Part shown: positions 17,058 to 24,962 of the stretch, piece by piece
How the letters are laid out: every line of letters starts with the position of its first letter
Position numbering within the stretch: the first letter of the stretch is position 1
Assembly: GCF_014200805.1 (NCBI RefSeq)
Contig: NZ_JACHDB010000002.1
Span: 930,001-994,000 of the forward strand
Direction of reading: 5' to 3'
DNA length: 64,000 bases
DNA from: Nocardiopsis composta
Lineage (GTDB): Bacteria; Actinomycetota; Actinomycetes; Streptosporangiales; Streptosporangiaceae
Made by a program: the position numbers and the translations under genes
Notes under the pieces: generated by a model
What the model saw: only the letters and a program-made list of their open reading frames with translations
Told to the model about the DNA's origin: nothing
Databases searched by the model: none

Positions 17058-17696
17058 TCAGCGCGGGCGCAGGATACCGCGCTCCATCGCGACCGAGATC
17101 GCCGCGGTCCGGTTGTCCACCCCGAGCTTGTCGTAGATGTGCCCCAGGTGCGTCTTGACGGTCGCCTCGCTGACGAACAGCTCCCGGGACAGCGCCCTGT
17201 TGGACAGGCCGCGGGCCAGCAGGTGCAGGATCTCGGTCTCCCGCGGGCTGAGCGCGGTGCGCGGCGTGCGCAGCCGGCCCACCAGCCGGGCGGCCACCCC
17301 GGGGGAGAGCGCGGTCTCGCCGCGCGCCGCCGCGGACACCGCCTCGCACAGCCGGTCCGGCGGGGCGTCCTTGAGCATGTAGCCGGCGGCGCCGGCCTCC
17401 ACCGCGGCGAGGATGTCGGCGTCGCTGTCGTAGGTGGTCAGCACCAGCACCGGCGGGGCGTCCGGGAGTTCGCCGATGGCGCGGGTGGCGTCGGCGCCGT
17501 CCATCCCGCCGCCCATCCGCAGGTCCATCAGGACCACGTCGACCGCGGTGCCGGCGAGCACCGCCAGCGCCTCCCGGCCGTCGGCGGCCTCGGCGACCAC
17601 CTCCATCTCCGCGCGCTCGTCGAACATGGCGCGCAGCCCGCGCCGGACGACCGGGTGGTCGTCGACGAGCAGCAGGCGCAGCGGTCGGTCGGTCAC
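17058..17696 (-). CDS. LuxR/NarL-family DNA-binding response regulator
   Basis: The 212-residue protein has receiver motifs LLLVDDHPV, VVLMDLRMGGG (Asp about 53), VLTTYDSD and YMLKDAPP, then a LuxR-type domain (LSPRETEILHLLARGLSNRAL and ATVKTHLGHIYDKLGVDNR). The probable kinase is 18103-19395 on the same strand. The GTG at 17696 has AGGGAG just upstream. It probably controls the ABC exporter at 19599-21370, which is divergent from the kinase gene, as in antimicrobial-peptide or cell-envelope stress systems; that link is inferred from position. Confidence 0.93.
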   Translation of the reverse strand: MTDRPLRLLLVDDHPVVRRGLRAMFDERAEMEVVAEAADGREALAVLAGTAVDVVLMDLRMGGGMDGADATRAIGELPDAPPVLVLTTYDSDADILAAVEAGAAGYMLKDAPPDRLCEAVSAAARGETALSPGVAARLVGRLRTPRTALSPRETEILHLLARGLSNRALSRELFVSEATVKTHLGHIYDKLGVDNRTAAISVAMERGILRPR

Positions 17697-18102
17697 GGTC
17701 TCCCTGCCTTCCTTCACGGCTGTGCGTCCCCGGCCGCCTGCACGGACGGAGGGCCCGAGGGCGCCGGGCGGCTTCCGGGGCGTGCTGCGGGCGGAAGCGG
17801 GCCGAAGGCGACCGCCGCCTCCGGGCGGTGAGCGCACCGGCCGGACGCCGGGCCGCCGCGCGGCGCCGGCGGCAGCGGCCGGACATGCGGGCGGCCACCC
17901 GGTCCGGCCTGCGAGAAGGCCGTTCGGCCCGGGACCGGCGGCTCCGCTCGGCCGCTGCACGGCGCCCCCCGCGTCGATGTCGACGCTGCGGGGCGGCGGA
18001 GCGCTCTGAAGTCCCCGCGACGTCGAGACCGGTACGGGAGCGGGGCGGCCCGCCGCCGGGCACCCGGGCGGCCGCTCGCGTCCCGGACGGCCTCTGCGCC
18101 GC
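17697..18102. other. kinase-regulator gap, 406 bp
   Basis: No gene is visible. An imperfect 14-bp inverted repeat (12 of 14 paired, about 17984-18028) could form a stem that weakens read-through from the kinase gene to the regulator gene. Confidence 0.45.
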
Positions 18103-19395
18103 TCACGGTCGGTCACCGCGCCGGCTTGACGCGGGTTCAGACGGGTTCATCGGGGGTTCCTCCTCGGCGCCGGCGGGCTCGGGGCCCAGCGGCAGGGTCA
18201 CCGCGAGGGCGGTGCCCTCCCCCGGGGCGGATTCCAGCTGCAGGCGGCCGCCGAGCTCGGCGACGCGGTCGCCCAGTCCGCGGGTGCCGTAGCCGGTGCC
18301 GTCGGCGCGGCCGTGCTCCACCCCGGCCGGGTCGAAGCCGCGCCCGTCGTCGTAGACGTCGAGGGCGACCTCGCCGTCCAGGTAGGCCAGGGTGACCACG
18401 GCGGTGCGCGCCCGGGAGTGCGCCGCGACGTTGGCCAGGCCGACCTGCCCGGCGCGGAGCAGCGCCACCTCGAAGCCGGCCGGCAGCGGGGCCGGGTCGC
18501 CCTCCAGGCGGAACCGGCAGTCGATGCCGCTCTCGGCGGAGGTGCGCGAGCACAGCCGGCCCAGGGCGTCGGCGAGCGAGCCTGAGGAGAGCGCGGGCGG
18601 CGCCAGGGCGCGGACGAACCGGCGGGCCTCGGCGAGGTTCTCCGCGGCGGTGTCCCGGGCGTCGGCGATCCGCGCGGCCGCGGCGCCGGGGTCGGTCCGC
18701 ACCGCCCCCTCCGCGGAGCGCAGCAGCAGCACGATGCTGGACAGGCCCTGGGCCAGGGTGTCGTGGATCTCCCGGGAGAGCCGCTCCCGCTCGGCGAGGG
18801 CGCCGGCCCGGTGCTGGGACTCGGCGAGCTCGCCTCGGGCGCGCTCCAGGTCCTCGATCAGCCGGCGGCGCTGCTCGCTCTCGGTGTACAGGGTGGCGTA
18901 CCCCAGCGCGATCACCACCGCGAAGGCGGCGCCCAGCAGCGGACCGAGCAGCATGCCGGTGCCCAGCTCGCGGGCGTGCAGCGCCTGGGAGGCGATGACC
19001 GCCGCGGTGATCACGGCGACCGCGACCACCGCGTGGAACCGGCGCAGCAGGTGCAGGTGGAGGAAGAACAGCGGGAAGGCGAGCCAGGAGAAGTCCGGGC
19101 TGAGCAGCAGCAGCCCCGCCCACACCGCGGTGACCAGGGCGAGCCAGCACAGCGCGGTGCGCCGGCCGGGCAGCCGCCGCAGCAGCGGCGGGCCGCAGGC
19201 GTAGACCGCGCCGAGCACGGCGGCGCCGGCCAGGGCCGCCCAGTCCGCCGGGCCGGCGCCGCCGGTGAACAGCCGGGCCGCGGCCACCGCGAGCAGCAGG
19301 AAGAACGCGGCGTGCAGGCAGCCGCGCAGGACGGCGAGCACGGTCGCGGTCCCCGCGGAGAGCGGGGCGAAGGGCGCCCGGTGAGCGGAGTGCAT
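18103..19395 (-). CDS. two-component sensor histidine kinase (HisKA_3 family)
   Basis: The 430-residue protein has about six membrane helices (roughly 15-175), a coiled linker (SEQRRRLIEDLERARGELAE), the phosphoacceptor box RLSREIHDTLAQGLSSI (His about residue 213), and an ATPase domain with QVGLANVAAHS in place of the N box, VYDDGRGFD and YGTRGLGDRVAEL. The N box lacks the common NxxKH pattern (NVAAHS), a usual variation in this group. It should signal to the regulator at 17058-17696. The ATG at 19395 has TACCGT seven bases upstream, pointing to leaderless mRNA. It is divergent from the ABC exporter genes. Confidence 0.92.
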   Translation of the reverse strand: MHSAHRAPFAPLSAGTATVLAVLRGCLHAAFFLLLAVAAARLFTGGAGPADWAALAGAAVLGAVYACGPPLLRRLPGRRTALCWLALVTAVWAGLLLLSPDFSWLAFPLFFLHLHLLRRFHAVVAVAVITAAVIASQALHARELGTGMLLGPLLGAAFAVVIALGYATLYTESEQRRRLIEDLERARGELAESQHRAGALAERERLSREIHDTLAQGLSSIVLLLRSAEGAVRTDPGAAAARIADARDTAAENLAEARRFVRALAPPALSSGSLADALGRLCSRTSAESGIDCRFRLEGDPAPLPAGFEVALLRAGQVGLANVAAHSRARTAVVTLAYLDGEVALDVYDDGRGFDPAGVEHGRADGTGYGTRGLGDRVAELGGRLQLESAPGEGTALAVTLPLGPEPAGAEEEPPMNPSEPASSRRGDRP

Positions 19396-19402
19396 TCACT
19401 CA

Positions 19403-19408
19403 ACGGTA
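19403..19408 (-). promoter_or_regulatory. -10 hexamer TACCGT for kinase gene
   Basis: TACCGT on the minus strand is seven bases upstream of the ATG at 19395, a leaderless arrangement. Confidence 0.5.
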
Positions 19409-19598
19409 GGCCGCGGCCGCCCCGCCCGCATCAACCGAACGGCGGATGCCGGGCTCGACCCTTCCGCCGCCCGGAGCCGCCCGGCCGTCCGATGGAATCC
19501 GGGGCGCGGGGCGGGAGGGTCGACGGTGCGCGGCGACGCCGCGCCGCGGGGCCGGTCCCGGTCCCGCGCACGACGAATCCCTTCCAGGAGGCCCTGCC

Positions 19599-20678
19599 GT
19601 GTTCGTGGCCGTCCGCGACATCCGCTTCGCCAAGGGGCGGTTCGCGCTGATGGGCTCGGTCGTCGCCCTCATCACCCTGCTGGTGGTCCTGCTCTCCGGG
19701 CTCACCGCGGGGCTGGCCGACGAGTCCGTCTCCGCGATCGACCGCCTGCCCGCCACCAGGATCGCCTTCGGGGCGGCCGGCGACGCCGACCCCGAGGAGT
19801 CCTTCGCCGACAGCTCGGTCACCGCCGAGCAGCTGCGGTCCTGGTCCGGCACCGACGGCGTGGCCTGGGCCGAGGCGCTGGCCGTCACCCCCGCCCGGCT
19901 GGAGCTGGCCGACGGGTCCGCCGCCGCCGCCACGGTGCTCGCCGCCGAGCCCGGCGGGCGCCTCGCCCCGGAGGGCACCGGCGACGGCGCCCTCGTCGTC
20001 TCCGAGCCGCTCGCCGAGGAGGAGGGCCTGGCGGCCGGCGACACCGTGGCCGTCGCCGGCCGCGACTTCACCGTGGGCCGGGTCGCCGGCGACGACTCCT
20101 ACAGCCACACCCCGGTGGTGTGGACCTCCCTGGCCTCCTGGCGCGACCTGGCGCCGGACGGCGCCGCGGACGTCCCGGCGGGCACGGTGATCGCCGCCGA
20201 GGCCGGCGGCGACGCCGCGGCGGCGGCCGACGAGGCGGCCGGCACCGTCTCCGCGACCCGCTCGGCCGGCCTGGCGGCGATCGGCGCCTACTCCTCGGAG
20301 AACGGCTCGCTGATGATGATCCAGGGCTTCCTGTACGCCATCTCGGCCCTGGTGGCCGGGGCGTTCCTGACCGTGTGGACCATCCAGCGCACCGGCGACA
20401 TCGCCATCCTCAAGGCGCTCGGCGGCTCCACCGGCTACCTGCTGCGCGACGCGCTGGCCCAGGCCCTGGCGGTGCTGGCGGCCGGCTCCCTGATCGGCGG
20501 GGCGGCCGGCGCGGCGCTGGGCGCCGCGGCCGCCTCCGCGGTCCCGTTCTCGGTGAGCGCCGGCACCACCCTGCTCCCGGTGGCCGCCATGGTGGCCCTG
20601 GGCATGCTCGGGGCGGTCCTGGCGGTCCGCCGCATCACCTCCGTCGACCCGCTGACCGCCCTTGGAGGCGTCCGATGA
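19599..20678 (+). CDS. FtsX/MacB-type ABC transporter permease
   Basis: The 359-residue protein has one N-terminal membrane helix (FALMGSVVALITLLVVLLSG), a large extracytoplasmic domain (about 45-225) and three C-terminal helices, with the FtsX-domain signature IQRTGDIAILKALGGSTGYL between the second and third helices. Members act as dimers with a MacB/LolD-type ATPase and export or extract lipids, peptides or antibiotics. The GTG at 19599 is preceded by AGGAGG at 19586-19591. Its stop overlaps the start of the ATPase gene (ATGA), so the two are translationally coupled. It is divergent from the kinase gene, suggesting control by that system. Confidence 0.9.
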   Translation: MFVAVRDIRFAKGRFALMGSVVALITLLVVLLSGLTAGLADESVSAIDRLPATRIAFGAAGDADPEESFADSSVTAEQLRSWSGTDGVAWAEALAVTPARLELADGSAAAATVLAAEPGGRLAPEGTGDGALVVSEPLAEEEGLAAGDTVAVAGRDFTVGRVAGDDSYSHTPVVWTSLASWRDLAPDGAADVPAGTVIAAEAGGDAAAAADEAAGTVSATRSAGLAAIGAYSSENGSLMMIQGFLYAISALVAGAFLTVWTIQRTGDIAILKALGGSTGYLLRDALAQALAVLAAGSLIGGAAGAALGAAAASAVPFSVSAGTTLLPVAAMVALGMLGAVLAVRRITSVDPLTALGGVR

Positions 20679-21370
20679 GCATCGAACTCACCGACATCAC
20701 CCTGACCTACCCGGACGGCGACTCCCGGGTGACGGCGCTGGACCGCGTCTCGCTGGCGGCCGGCCCCGGCGAACTGCACGCCGTGGTGGGCCCCTCCGGT
20801 TCGGGCAAGTCGAGCCTGCTTGCGGTCGCCGCGGCGCTGATCCGCCCGGACTCCGGCGGCGTCCGCATCGACGGGCAGGAGGCGTCCGGGCTGTCCGCGG
20901 CGGAGCTGAGCCGGCTGCGCATGCACCGGGTCGGCATCGTCTTCCAGCAGCCCAACCTGGTCTCCTCGCTCACCGCCGTCGAGCAGCTGCTGGCGGTGGA
21001 GCACATGCGCGGCCGGCCGGTGCGCTCGCACCGCGCGGCGGCCGAGCGGATGCTGGCCGCGGTCGGGCTGGCCGGCCGGGGGCACCGCCGCCCGGCGCAG
21101 CTCTCCGGCGGCGAGCGGCAGCGGGTCAACATCGCCCGGGCGCTCACCGGTTCGCCGCGGGTGCTGGTGGTGGACGAGCCCACCGCGGCCCTGGACCACG
21201 AGCGCGGGGCCGGGATCATGGACCTGCTCGCCGAGGTCACCGCGGAGTTCGGCACCGCCACCCTGGTGGTCACGCACGACACCGAGTACCTGGACCGGGC
21301 CGGCGCGGTCTGGGAGATGCGCGACGGCCGGCTGTCCGCCCGCGCCGCCGCGGCCGCGGCGCCCGGGTGA
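20675..21370 (+). CDS. ABC transporter ATP-binding protein (LolD/MacB type)
   Basis: The 231-residue ATPase has Walker A GPSGSGKSS (about 38-46), Q loop VFQQPNLV, signature LSGGERQRVNIARAL, Walker B VLVVDEPTAALD and the H loop LVVTHD. The fold and length match LolD/MacB/SalX ATPases that pair with FtsX-type permeases. Its ATG overlaps the permease stop by four bases (ATGA). A strong hairpin at 21395-21450 ends the two-gene operon before dop. Substrate is unknown; self-protection or envelope maintenance is a reasonable inference. Confidence 0.93.
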   Translation: MSIELTDITLTYPDGDSRVTALDRVSLAAGPGELHAVVGPSGSGKSSLLAVAAALIRPDSGGVRIDGQEASGLSAAELSRLRMHRVGIVFQQPNLVSSLTAVEQLLAVEHMRGRPVRSHRAAAERMLAAVGLAGRGHRRPAQLSGGERQRVNIARALTGSPRVLVVDEPTAALDHERGAGIMDLLAEVTAEFGTATLVVTHDTEYLDRAGAVWEMRDGRLSARAAAAAAPG

Positions 21371-21394
21371 CCGGACCGCCCCGCCCGGCGGAGT

Positions 21395-21450
21395 CCCGGG
21401 GCGCCGTCTCCTTCCAGGCGCACCCGCCGGGAAGGAGACGGCGCCCCGGG
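21395..21450. terminator. strong hairpin terminator after ABC operon
   Basis: Perfect 21-nt arms (CCCGGGGCGCCGTCTCC... and complement) flank a 14-nt loop, 24 bases after the ATPase stop. It isolates the inserted block from dop. Confidence 0.8.
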
Positions 21451-21561
21451 GCCCGGTGGAAAGGGGAGCCGCGGGTCCGGCCCCGGGGCGGGTGGGGGAC
21501 CGGGCCGGAGACGGTCCGGCCGCAATTCGCGGCGCGGAGTTCAAGACGCCGTATCGGTGGA

Positions 21562-21567
21562 TAACCT
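21562..21567 (+). promoter_or_regulatory. -10 hexamer TAACCT, leaderless dop transcript
   Basis: TAACCT is six bases upstream of the dop ATG at 21574 and no ribosome site is present, so dop has its own leaderless promoter. Confidence 0.6.
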
Positions 21568-21573
21568 TCCAAC

Positions 21574-23094
21574 ATGACTGTGCGGCGGATTATGGGCATC
21601 GAGACCGAGTACGGCATCTCCGTGCCCGGCAACCCCGGTGCCAACGCGATGGTGACCTCGACCCAGGTGGTCAACGCCTACCTGGCGGCCTCGGCCGCGC
21701 GGGCCCGCAAGGCCCGCTGGGACTTCGAGGAGGAGAACCCGCTGCGCGACGCGCGGGGGTTCGACCTGGCGCGGGAGGTCGCCGACCCCACCCAGCTCAC
21801 CGACGAGGACCTGGGCCTGGCCAACGTCATCCTCACCAACGGGGCGCGGCTGTACGTCGACCACGCCCACCCCGAGTACTCCGCGCCGGAGGTCACCAAC
21901 CCGCGCGACGCCGTGCTGTGGGACAAGGCCGGCGAGCGGGTGATGGCGGACGCGGCCGCCCGAGCCTCCGCGGTGCCCGGGGTGGAGCCGATCCAGCTCT
22001 ACAAGAACAACACCGACAACAAGGGCGCCTCCTACGGCTGCCACGAGAACTACCTGATGCGCCGCTCCACCGCGTTCGGCGACATCGTCCGCCACCTGAT
22101 CCCGTTCTTCACCTCCCGCCAGGTGATCTGCGGGGCGGGCCGGGTCGGCATCGGATCCGACGCGCGCGACGCGGGCTTCCAGATCAGCCAGCGCGCCGAC
22201 TTCTTCGAGGTCGAGGTGGGGCTGGAGACCACCCTGAAGCGCCCCATCATCAACACCCGGGACGAGCCGCACGCCGACCCGGACAAGTACCGCCGGCTGC
22301 ACGTCATCATCGGCGACGCCAACATGAGCGAGCTGTCCACCTACCTCAAGCTGGGCACCACCTCGCTGGTGCTGGCGATGATCGAGGACGGCTTCATCGG
22401 GGTGGACCTCTCCCTGGAGACCCCCGTCGCCGACCTGCGGGCCTTCTCCCACGACCCGTCCCTCACCCACCAGGCCCGGCTGCGCGACGGCCGCCGGATG
22501 ACCGCGCTGCAGATCCAGCGCGAGTACCTGGAGCTGGCCCAGAAGTACGTGCAGGACCGCTACGGCAGCGAGCCCGACGCCGACACCGCCGACATCCTGC
22601 AGCGCTGGGAGTCGGTGCTGGACCGGCTCTCCGAGGACCCGATGCGGCTCGCCGACGAGCTGGACTGGGTGGCCAAGCTCAAGCTGCTGGAGAGCTACCG
22701 CAGCCGGGACGGCATCGACTGGGACCACCACCGGCTCCAGCTGGTCGACCTGCAGTACTCCGACGTCCGCCGGGACAAGGGGCTGTACAACCGGCTGGTG
22801 GCCCGGGGGCGGATGCGGCGCCTGCTGGACGAGGCTGATGTGCAGCGCTCCATCACCGAGCCGCCGGAGGACACCCGCGCCTACTTCCGCGGCCGCTGCC
22901 TGGCCAAGTACGCCGACTCGGTGGCCGCGGCCTCCTGGGACTCGGTCATCTTCGACCTGCCCGGCTACGACTCCCTGCAGCGGGTCCCCACCCTCGAGCC
23001 CCGGCGCGGCACCAAGGAGCACGTGGGCGCCCTCCTGGACGCCTCCGACACCGCCGCCGACCTGGTCGCGGTGCTCACCGGCGGCCGCGGCTGA
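21574..23094 (+). CDS. dop: Pup deamidase/depupylase Dop
   Basis: The 506-residue protein belongs to the carboxylate-amine ligase-like PafA/Dop family. It starts with [16 protein letters not shown] (catalytic Glu/Asp-bearing strand), keeps the Dop-specific N-terminal insertion (about 40-75) absent from PafA, and carries [51 protein letters not shown] and a C-terminal [17 protein letters not shown] segment. Dop deamidates the terminal Gln of Pup to Glu and also removes Pup from substrates, using ATP as cofactor. pup here ends in GGQ, so deamidation is needed. A purine-related gene pair separates it from pup. Confidence 0.96.
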   Translation: MTVRRIMGIETEYGISVPGNPGANAMVTSTQVVNAYLAASAARARKARWDFEEENPLRDARGFDLAREVADPTQLTDEDLGLANVILTNGARLYVDHAHPEYSAPEVTNPRDAVLWDKAGERVMADAAARASAVPGVEPIQLYKNNTDNKGASYGCHENYLMRRSTAFGDIVRHLIPFFTSRQVICGAGRVGIGSDARDAGFQISQRADFFEVEVGLETTLKRPIINTRDEPHADPDKYRRLHVIIGDANMSELSTYLKLGTTSLVLAMIEDGFIGVDLSLETPVADLRAFSHDPSLTHQARLRDGRRMTALQIQREYLELAQKYVQDRYGSEPDADTADILQRWESVLDRLSEDPMRLADELDWVAKLKLLESYRSRDGIDWDHHRLQLVDLQYSDVRRDKGLYNRLVARGRMRRLLDEADVQRSITEPPEDTRAYFRGRCLAKYADSVAAASWDSVIFDLPGYDSLQRVPTLEPRRGTKEHVGALLDASDTAADLVAVLTGGRG

Positions 23095-23101
23095 CCGCAC
23101 G

Positions 23102-23123
23102 GGGGCGCCCGGCCGGGCGCCCC
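23102..23123. terminator. hairpin after dop
   Basis: A perfect 22-bp palindrome (GGGGCGCCCGG and complement) lies eight bases past the dop stop and probably limits read-through into the inserted permease operon. Confidence 0.6.
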
Positions 23124-23159
23124 GCATGCTCTCCCGCACCCACCCGGACCGGCCCGCTG

Positions 23160-23265
23160 TCCCCGGCCCCGCGCCCACCCCCGGGTGGTGGCCCGCCTCT
23201 GTCACGGCGATGTTGAGCCCGGGGTGGCGCTGCACCGCGGGTGGGGTGGGGCTCGACGAGGTGGG
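23160..23265. repeat. composite repeat copy D, lacking the palindrome (empty-site like)
   Basis: CCCCGGCCCCGCGCCCACCC runs straight into GGGTGGTGGCCCG at 23183. In copy A the same two segments are separated by 51 bp that include the palindrome. CTGTCACGGCGATGTTGAG is identical in A and D. The part 23237-23265 matches the reverse complement of 57286-57314 with one mismatch in 29. Confidence 0.85.
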
Positions 23266-23370
23266 CGCGGGGCTGAGCGAGGCCGGTCCCGCAGCCTCCT
23301 CGCGGGGGAGCGGGCGCCCCGTTCCGTCCGCGGGGGACGGGGATTTTCTGCGCAGCGGGGGTTGTTCGCT

Positions 23371-23396
23371 ATGCATATTACATGCAATGTGTTGCA
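23371..23396. promoter_or_regulatory. overlapping inverted repeats in AT-rich promoter region
   Basis: TGCAT-N5-ATGCA (23372-23386) overlaps TGCAA-TGTG-TTGCA (23383-23396). Their position about 65 bases before the leader ORF suggests an operator for the permease/deaminase operon; the regulator is not known. Confidence 0.45.
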
Positions 23397-23460
23397 AAGT
23401 GCTCCGATTGGACATGGCCACGGAACGCTCCCGCGCCCAGCGGGAGAGGAAGGAGCCCGC

Positions 23461-23535
23461 ATGTCCCTGGCACAGCGACCGCGCTCGCGGAACAGGCGCC
23501 CCGATGAGGGGACCGGCCGAGGGCGGTCGCGATGA
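23461..23535 (+). CDS. 24-codon Arg-rich leader ORF upstream of NCS2 permease
   Basis: An ATG at 23461 preceded by GAGGAAGGAG opens a 24-residue frame that begins MSLAQRPRSR, contains eight or nine arginines and ends with TGA at 23533-23535. The stop overlaps the permease start (ATGA at 23532), so ribosomes ending the leader could restart on the permease. The permease ATG has no good ribosome site of its own, which supports coupling. Whether the peptide itself has a role or only the act of translation matters is unknown. Confidence 0.55.
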   Translation: MSLAQRPRSRNRRPDEGTGRGRSR

Positions 23536-24962
23536 AGCGGCGCCGCGGTCCGGTGCCCGAGCGCGACCAGGTGGACGCGGTCCCCCGCGTCCGCATCCTG
23601 GTCCCGCTCAGCGTGCAGCACGTCCTCATCGCCTACTCCGGCCTGCTCACCGTCCCGCTGCTCGTCGGGACCGGTGTCGGCCTCCCGCCCGACCAGGTCG
23701 CCGCGCTGATCACCGCCAACCTCGTCGTCAGCGGCCTGGCCACCATCCTCCAGTCGGTGGGCGTGCTCAACATCGGGGTGCGGCTGCCGGTGGTCATGGG
23801 CTCCACCTTCACCGGCATCGGGCCGGCGATCATCGTCGCCGAGTCCGGTGGAGGGCTGCCCGCCGTCTTCGGGGCGACCATGGCGGTCGGAGCGGCGACC
23901 TTCCTGATCGCCCCCTACTTCAGCCGGCTGATCCGGTTCTTCCCCCAGGTCGTGACCGGAACGATCATCGCGATCATCGGCCTGTCCCTGGTGCCCTCCG
24001 CGGCGAAGATGATCGCCGGGGACGGCGGCGAGGGCGTCCCCGCGCCCTCCTCGGTCCTGCTGGCGCTGGGCACGGTGGCCTTCATCGTGCTGATCGAGCG
24101 GTTCGCCCCGGCGTCGGTGGGGCGGCTGGCCGTGCTGCTGGCGCTGATCGCCGGCACCGCCGCCGCGGTGCCGATGGGCCTGGTCGACGTCTCCGGGGTG
24201 CGCGACGCCGATCCGGTGGGCGTGGTGTCCCCCTTCGCGTTCGGCTGGCCGGTGCTGGTCGTGGGCGCACTGGTGCCGATGCTCATCGTGCAGCTGGTGA
24301 ACATGGTGGAGACCACCGGCGACACGCTCGCCATCGGCCGGGTGGTCGGGCGCGGCATCGGCCCGCCCGAGGTCGCCCGGGCGCTCCGCGCCGACGGGCT
24401 GGCCACCTTCATCTCCGGGATGTTCAACAGCTTCACCATCGTCACCCACGGCGCCAACATCGGCATGGTCAGCATGACCAGGGTCTACAGCCGCTGGGTG
24501 GTGGCGCTGGGCGGCCTGCTGATGATGGTGCTCGGCCTGGTCCCGATGCTGGGCGTGCTGGTCGCGGCGCTGCCCGGGCCGGTACTGGGCGCCGTCGGCC
24601 TGGTCATGTTCGCGATGGTCGGCTCGGTGGGGCTGCGCATCCTCTTCGAGGACGACATGACGAAGCACCGCAACATGCTGCTGGTCGCGGTCTCCTTCGG
24701 GATGGCCTTCCTGCCGATCGGCGCGCCGGGCCTCTACGACGCCTTCCCCGACTCCGTGCAGACGGTCCTGGGCAGCGGCATCGCGGTCGGCGCGATCACC
24801 GCGTTCGTGCTCAACCTGCTGCTGAACGGGGTGCCGGCCCGGGAGGCCGGCCGCGGCGCCCCCGGCGCGGAGGGGCCCGGGCAGGCCGGGGAGTCAGGGA
24901 AGGCCGGGGAGCCCGAGCCGGAGGGCACCGCGAAGAACGACGGCGAGGAGGGGCAGCGATGA
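23532..24962 (+). CDS. NCS2-family nucleobase:cation symporter
   Basis: The 476-residue membrane protein has about 12-14 helices and NCS2 motifs: QHVLIAYSGLLTVPLLVG at the N-terminus, LPVVMGSTFTGIGP, FFPQVVTGTIIAIIGLSL (the QVVTG motif), VNMVETTGDTLAIG (conserved acidic/Thr segment) and a modified NTFTQ-like NSFTIVTHGANIG. The family imports xanthine, urate or uracil with protons. The polar C-terminus is Gly/Glu/Lys-rich. It is coupled to the deaminase gene by an ATGA overlap, pointing to a purine or a related deaminated heterocycle as substrate. The pair is inserted between dop and pup. Confidence 0.92.
   Translation: MKRRRGPVPERDQVDAVPRVRILVPLSVQHVLIAYSGLLTVPLLVGTGVGLPPDQVAALITANLVVSGLATILQSVGVLNIGVRLPVVMGSTFTGIGPAIIVAESGGGLPAVFGATMAVGAATFLIAPYFSRLIRFFPQVVTGTIIAIIGLSLVPSAAKMIAGDGGEGVPAPSSVLLALGTVAFIVLIERFAPASVGRLAVLLALIAGTAAAVPMGLVDVSGVRDADPVGVVSPFAFGWPVLVVGALVPMLIVQLVNMVETTGDTLAIGRVVGRGIGPPEVARALRADGLATFISGMFNSFTIVTHGANIGMVSMTRVYSRWVVALGGLLMMVLGLVPMLGVLVAALPGPVLGAVGLVMFAMVGSVGLRILFEDDMTKHRNMLLVAVSFGMAFLPIGAPGLYDAFPDSVQTVLGSGIAVGAITAFVLNLLLNGVPAREAGRGAPGAEGPGQAGESGKAGEPEPEGTAKNDGEEGQR

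Larger units (their letters stand above)
23095..23460. other. intergenic region: terminator, repeat copy D, AT-rich operator
   Basis: In order it holds the dop terminator, a copy of the mosaic repeat that lacks the GTTGATC palindrome (about 23160-23265), and a sharply AT-richer stretch (23366-23400) with inverted repeats that probably contains the promoter of the permease operon. Confidence 0.65.
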
